Assembly: GCF_000359125.1 (NCBI RefSeq)
Contig: NZ_CAAF010000048.1
Location: forward strand, 40,565 to 104,564
DNA length: 64,000 nt
Source: Mesorhizobium sp. STM 4661
Lineage (GTDB): Bacteria; Pseudomonadota; Alphaproteobacteria; Rhizobiales; Rhizobiaceae
Reading direction: 5' to 3'
Made by a program: the position numbers and the translations under genes. Each line of letters starts with the position of its first letter. The first letter of the stretch is position 1. The notes below the pieces were generated by a model. It did no database searches. It saw only the letters and a program-made list of their open reading frames with translations, and was not told where the DNA came from. Of the stretch, positions 61,515-64,000 are shown piece by piece.

Positions 61515-62552
61515 CTATTCCCGGTCGAGAACCAGATCGGCCGGGCCAAACCGGTCCTTCGCCGTCTGTTGCTGGTGCCAATAGGGGTAGAGCACGGGCG
61601 GACGGCTGACCGCGTCGAGCCGCTTGCGGTCGTCGTCGGTAAGAACCAGGCTTGCGGCGGCGATATTGTCCTTGAACTGCGCTTCGGTCCGGCCGCCGAT
61701 CACCAGTGAGCTGACAGCCGGCCGGCCGAGCAGCCAGGCAAGCGCCACCTGCGCCGCGGACACGCCATGGCTTTTGCCGATATAGGCAAGGACGTCGACG
61801 ATCCGCCATAGCCGGTCCTCGTCGCGGATCGGTGGTTCCGACCAGCCGCTGAGCTGGCGGGCGGTGGGGCTGTCGCGGTTGTATTTGCCGGACAGCAATC
61901 CGCCGGCGAGCGGGCTCCACACCAGCACGCCAAGTCCCTGGTCGACCGAAATCGGCAGCAGCTCATATTCGGCTTCGCGCGCTTCCAGCGTGTAGTGGAT
62001 CTGCTGGGTGATGAAGCGCGACTGGTTGTGGCGGTCGCTGATGCCAAGCGCCTTCATCACCTGCCAGCCGGAGTAGTTGGAGCAGCCGGCATAGCGGACC
62101 TTGCCCTGGGTGACGAGCGTGTCCACCGCGGCGATGGTTTCTTCCAGGGGCGTCATGCCGTCCCATTCGTGCAGGAAATAGATGTCGATGACATCGGTGC
62201 GAAGGCGCTTCAGGCTCCTTTCGCATTCACGAATCAGATGGTAGCGCGACAGGCCTTCGTCGTTCGGGCCCTTGCCGATTCGCATGCGCGCCTTGGAGGC
62301 GATCAGCACGTCGTCCTTGCGCTTGCCGCCAAGCGCTTCGCCGATGATCTCTTCCGAAAGCCCGTTCGAATAGACATTGGCCGTATCGATGACGTTGATG
62401 CCGGCATCGATGCACAGATCGATCATCCGGCGCGCCTCTTTGAGATCGGTCTTGCCGACCGCCGAAAAGGCGCCGGCGCCGCCGAAGGTCATGGTGCCCA
62501 TGGTCAGCGTCGAAACCTTCAGCCCGGAACGGCCGAGAGTGCGGTATTCCAT
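61515..62552 (-). CDS. Aldo/keto reductase
   Basis: A 345-residue NADPH-dependent oxidoreductase in the (alpha/beta)8 barrel family. The catalytic tetrad is D56 and Y61 (IDTANVYSNG), K87 (ASKARM) and H128 (FLHEWD). The N-terminus EYRTLGRSGLKVSTLTMGTM is that of the YajO/AKR11-13-like bacterial group. Physiological substrate unknown. It is convergent with the GT90 gene. Confidence 0.9.
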   Translation of the reverse strand: MEYRTLGRSGLKVSTLTMGTMTFGGAGAFSAVGKTDLKEARRMIDLCIDAGINVIDTANVYSNGLSEEIIGEALGGKRKDDVLIASKARMRIGKGPNDEGLSRYHLIRECERSLKRLRTDVIDIYFLHEWDGMTPLEETIAAVDTLVTQGKVRYAGCSNYSGWQVMKALGISDRHNQSRFITQQIHYTLEAREAEYELLPISVDQGLGVLVWSPLAGGLLSGKYNRDSPTARQLSGWSEPPIRDEDRLWRIVDVLAYIGKSHGVSAAQVALAWLLGRPAVSSLVIGGRTEAQFKDNIAAASLVLTDDDRKRLDAVSRPPVLYPYWHQQQTAKDRFGPADLVLDRE

Positions 62553-62832
62553 ACTAGATCCTCGCAATGCGTTGAAGAGGGCGCCTTGCGGGTCGCCCGG
62601 AAATGAGACGGGCATTTGTAGGATAATTTGCGCGGCTTGTCGCCCCTCGGCACGAACTGGTCGCTCACATCTCGCCGATTGATGGCGGTGATCGGCGCAT
62701 TGGTCCTTTGCAATAAAACCGTCATTGCCGGTCTATATTGAAGTCGGCTTAAGGTGTCCCATCTACGGCCGGCAGGCCGGGATTGAGGGCGCCGGACAAA
62801 AGCCGGCAGGCTTGCACGCGGAGCAGCACAAA

Positions 62833-63753
62833 ATGACCGAGATAAAACAGAATTCTCCGGCCAAGGATTGGCTGGAAGCGGAACTCGCCGACACGCTCGA
62901 TGAAGACTACGAGCTGGAAATGTCGGAACCGGCGCTGTCGCTGGAGATCGCCAAGATCTACAAGAATTCGCATCCGCCATCGATCGATCGCATGCAGTAT
63001 TTTCGCGACCTGATCACCTTGCAGTCCGAGCTGATCAAGCTGCAGTCCTGGGTCGCCTATCACAAGAAGAAGCTGGTCGTGATCTTCGAGGGCCGCGATT
63101 CCGCCGGCAAGGGCGGCGTCATCAAGCGCATCACCCAGCGGCTCAATCCGCGTATCTGCCGCGCCGTGGCGCTTCCGGCGCCGACCGAACGCGAGAAGTC
63201 GCAATGGTATTTCCAGCGTTACGTGCCGCATCTGCCGGCCGGCGGCGAGATCGTGCTGTTCGACCGCTCCTGGTACAACCGCTCCGGCGTCGAGCGGGTG
63301 ATGGGCTTTACCGGCCCCGATCAGGTCGAGGAGTTCTTCCGCGACGTCCCCGATTTCGAGCGCATGCTGGTCCGTTCGGGCATCACGGTGGTCAAATACT
63401 GGTTCTCCATCACCGACGAGGAACAGCAGATGCGCTTCCTGATGCGCATCCACGACCCGATGAAGCAGTGGAAGCTGTCGCCAATGGACCTGCAGGCGCG
63501 CGTGCGTTGGGAACAGTACACCAAGGCCAAGGAAGAGACCTTCGCCCGCACCAACATCCCGGAAGCCCCCTGGTTCATCGTCGAAGGCAACGACAAGAAG
63601 CGGGCGCGGCTGAACTGCATCGACCATCTCCTCAAGCAGATGCCCTATGAGGAGGTGCCGCACGAGGAGATCACGCTGCCGGAGCGTGTCTTCAATCCCG
63701 AATACGAACGCCAGGTGCTGCCGCGCGAGCTCTACGTGCCGGAGAAATATTGA
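62833..63753 (+). CDS. ppk2: Polyphosphate kinase 2
   Basis: A 306-residue PPK2-family enzyme that phosphorylates nucleoside diphosphates from polyphosphate (or the reverse). Walker A GRDSAGKGG is at 87-95, Walker B is in VLFDRSWYNRSG, and the lid module ERVMGFTGPDQ follows. Single-domain length indicates class I (NDP-phosphorylating). ATG 62833 gives an acidic N-terminus typical of rhizobial members. Confidence 0.93.
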   Translation: MTEIKQNSPAKDWLEAELADTLDEDYELEMSEPALSLEIAKIYKNSHPPSIDRMQYFRDLITLQSELIKLQSWVAYHKKKLVVIFEGRDSAGKGGVIKRITQRLNPRICRAVALPAPTEREKSQWYFQRYVPHLPAGGEIVLFDRSWYNRSGVERVMGFTGPDQVEEFFRDVPDFERMLVRSGITVVKYWFSITDEEQQMRFLMRIHDPMKQWKLSPMDLQARVRWEQYTKAKEETFARTNIPEAPWFIVEGNDKKRARLNCIDHLLKQMPYEEVPHEEITLPERVFNPEYERQVLPRELYVPEKY

Positions 63754-63796
63754 TCGTCTGGGACTGCTAAAGTCCGCCGGGCGGCATTCCTTCGCG

Positions 63797-63927
63797 CCCC
63801 CCTCTGTCCTGCCGGACATCTCCCCCACGAGGGGGGAGATTGGCAGCGTCGCCGACCGCGCTATTCTTGCAACGCTGATGATTGGCGAAAGCCGGCGCGA
63901 CATCCGATCTCCCCCCGTGCGGGCAGG
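63797..63927. repeat. Intergenic palindromic repeat, copy D
   Basis: A 131-bp element after ppk2 starting CCCCCCTCTGTCCTGCCGGA and containing GATGATTGGCGAAAGCC, GACATCCGATCTCCCCC. It is nearly the complement of copy A and similar to copy B. The remaining bases to the window end (63928-64000) show no gene. Confidence 0.8.
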
Positions 63928-64000
63928 GCTGTCCGGGGAAAGTTATTCATATATGAAGGCCATCTGATTGGGGGAGGCTCGGTCTCTTGGTCGGCTTGGA

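Overview
The window is high-GC alphaproteobacterial chromosome, most likely Rhizobiales and probably Mesorhizobium or a close relative. The evidence is codon use, the Rhizobiales-type small proteins (DUF982, DUF2934, a GT90 LpsA-like enzyme), the neighbourhood of aspS, parC and an AI-2E family exporter, and short palindromic intergenic repeats of the rhizobial mosaic type. The organism assignment is inference.

Layout. 1-9630 is a catabolic locus. A leftward set (glutamine-synthetase-like gene running off the edge, isochorismatase-like hydrolase, RpiR regulator) is divergent from a rightward operon of FAD amine/amino-acid oxidase, a complete branched-chain-type ABC importer with fused LivM-LivG, a PaiB-like protein and ornithine cyclodeaminase. 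metH follows with a palindromic operator, then a higBA-type toxin-antitoxin pair and a TPR protein. 16230-22130 is repeat-rich: two diverged copies of a ~390 bp segment flank a methyltransferase and a CHASE-PAS-GGDEF-EAL protein. One copy carries a ~100 bp palindromic insertion, and a broken TPR fragment lies beyond the other.

22237-28068 is an AT-richer island ending at tRNA-Gln(CTG). It holds a luxR-luxI pair with a palindrome between them and a hairpin over the luxI ribosome binding site. Five unrecognised genes and a secreted di-haem cytochrome c follow; three of the unrecognised proteins have cysteine-dense C-termini. A 28-nt degenerate copy of the tRNA lies inside the island. This is the best candidate for an undescribed system: possibly a quorum-controlled, cysteine-rich, RiPP-like or redox-active product.

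28216-53100 is mostly core genome: YbhN-like flippase domain, ppx/gppA, rlmE, guaB, rnd, aspS, parC, bpt and sthA, interspersed with transporters. A small accessory patch at 40414-41807 holds a MarR remnant and a PIN-like gene. 53094-64000 holds an esterase, an OpgC-like protein, a LacI regulator facing two tandem paralogous ~48-residue proteins with four matching operator boxes, DUF423 and DUF1232 membrane proteins, a divergent MFS/GntR pair with a clear operator, small DUF982 and Lys/Glu-rich proteins, a GT90 glycosyltransferase, an aldo/keto reductase and PPK2.
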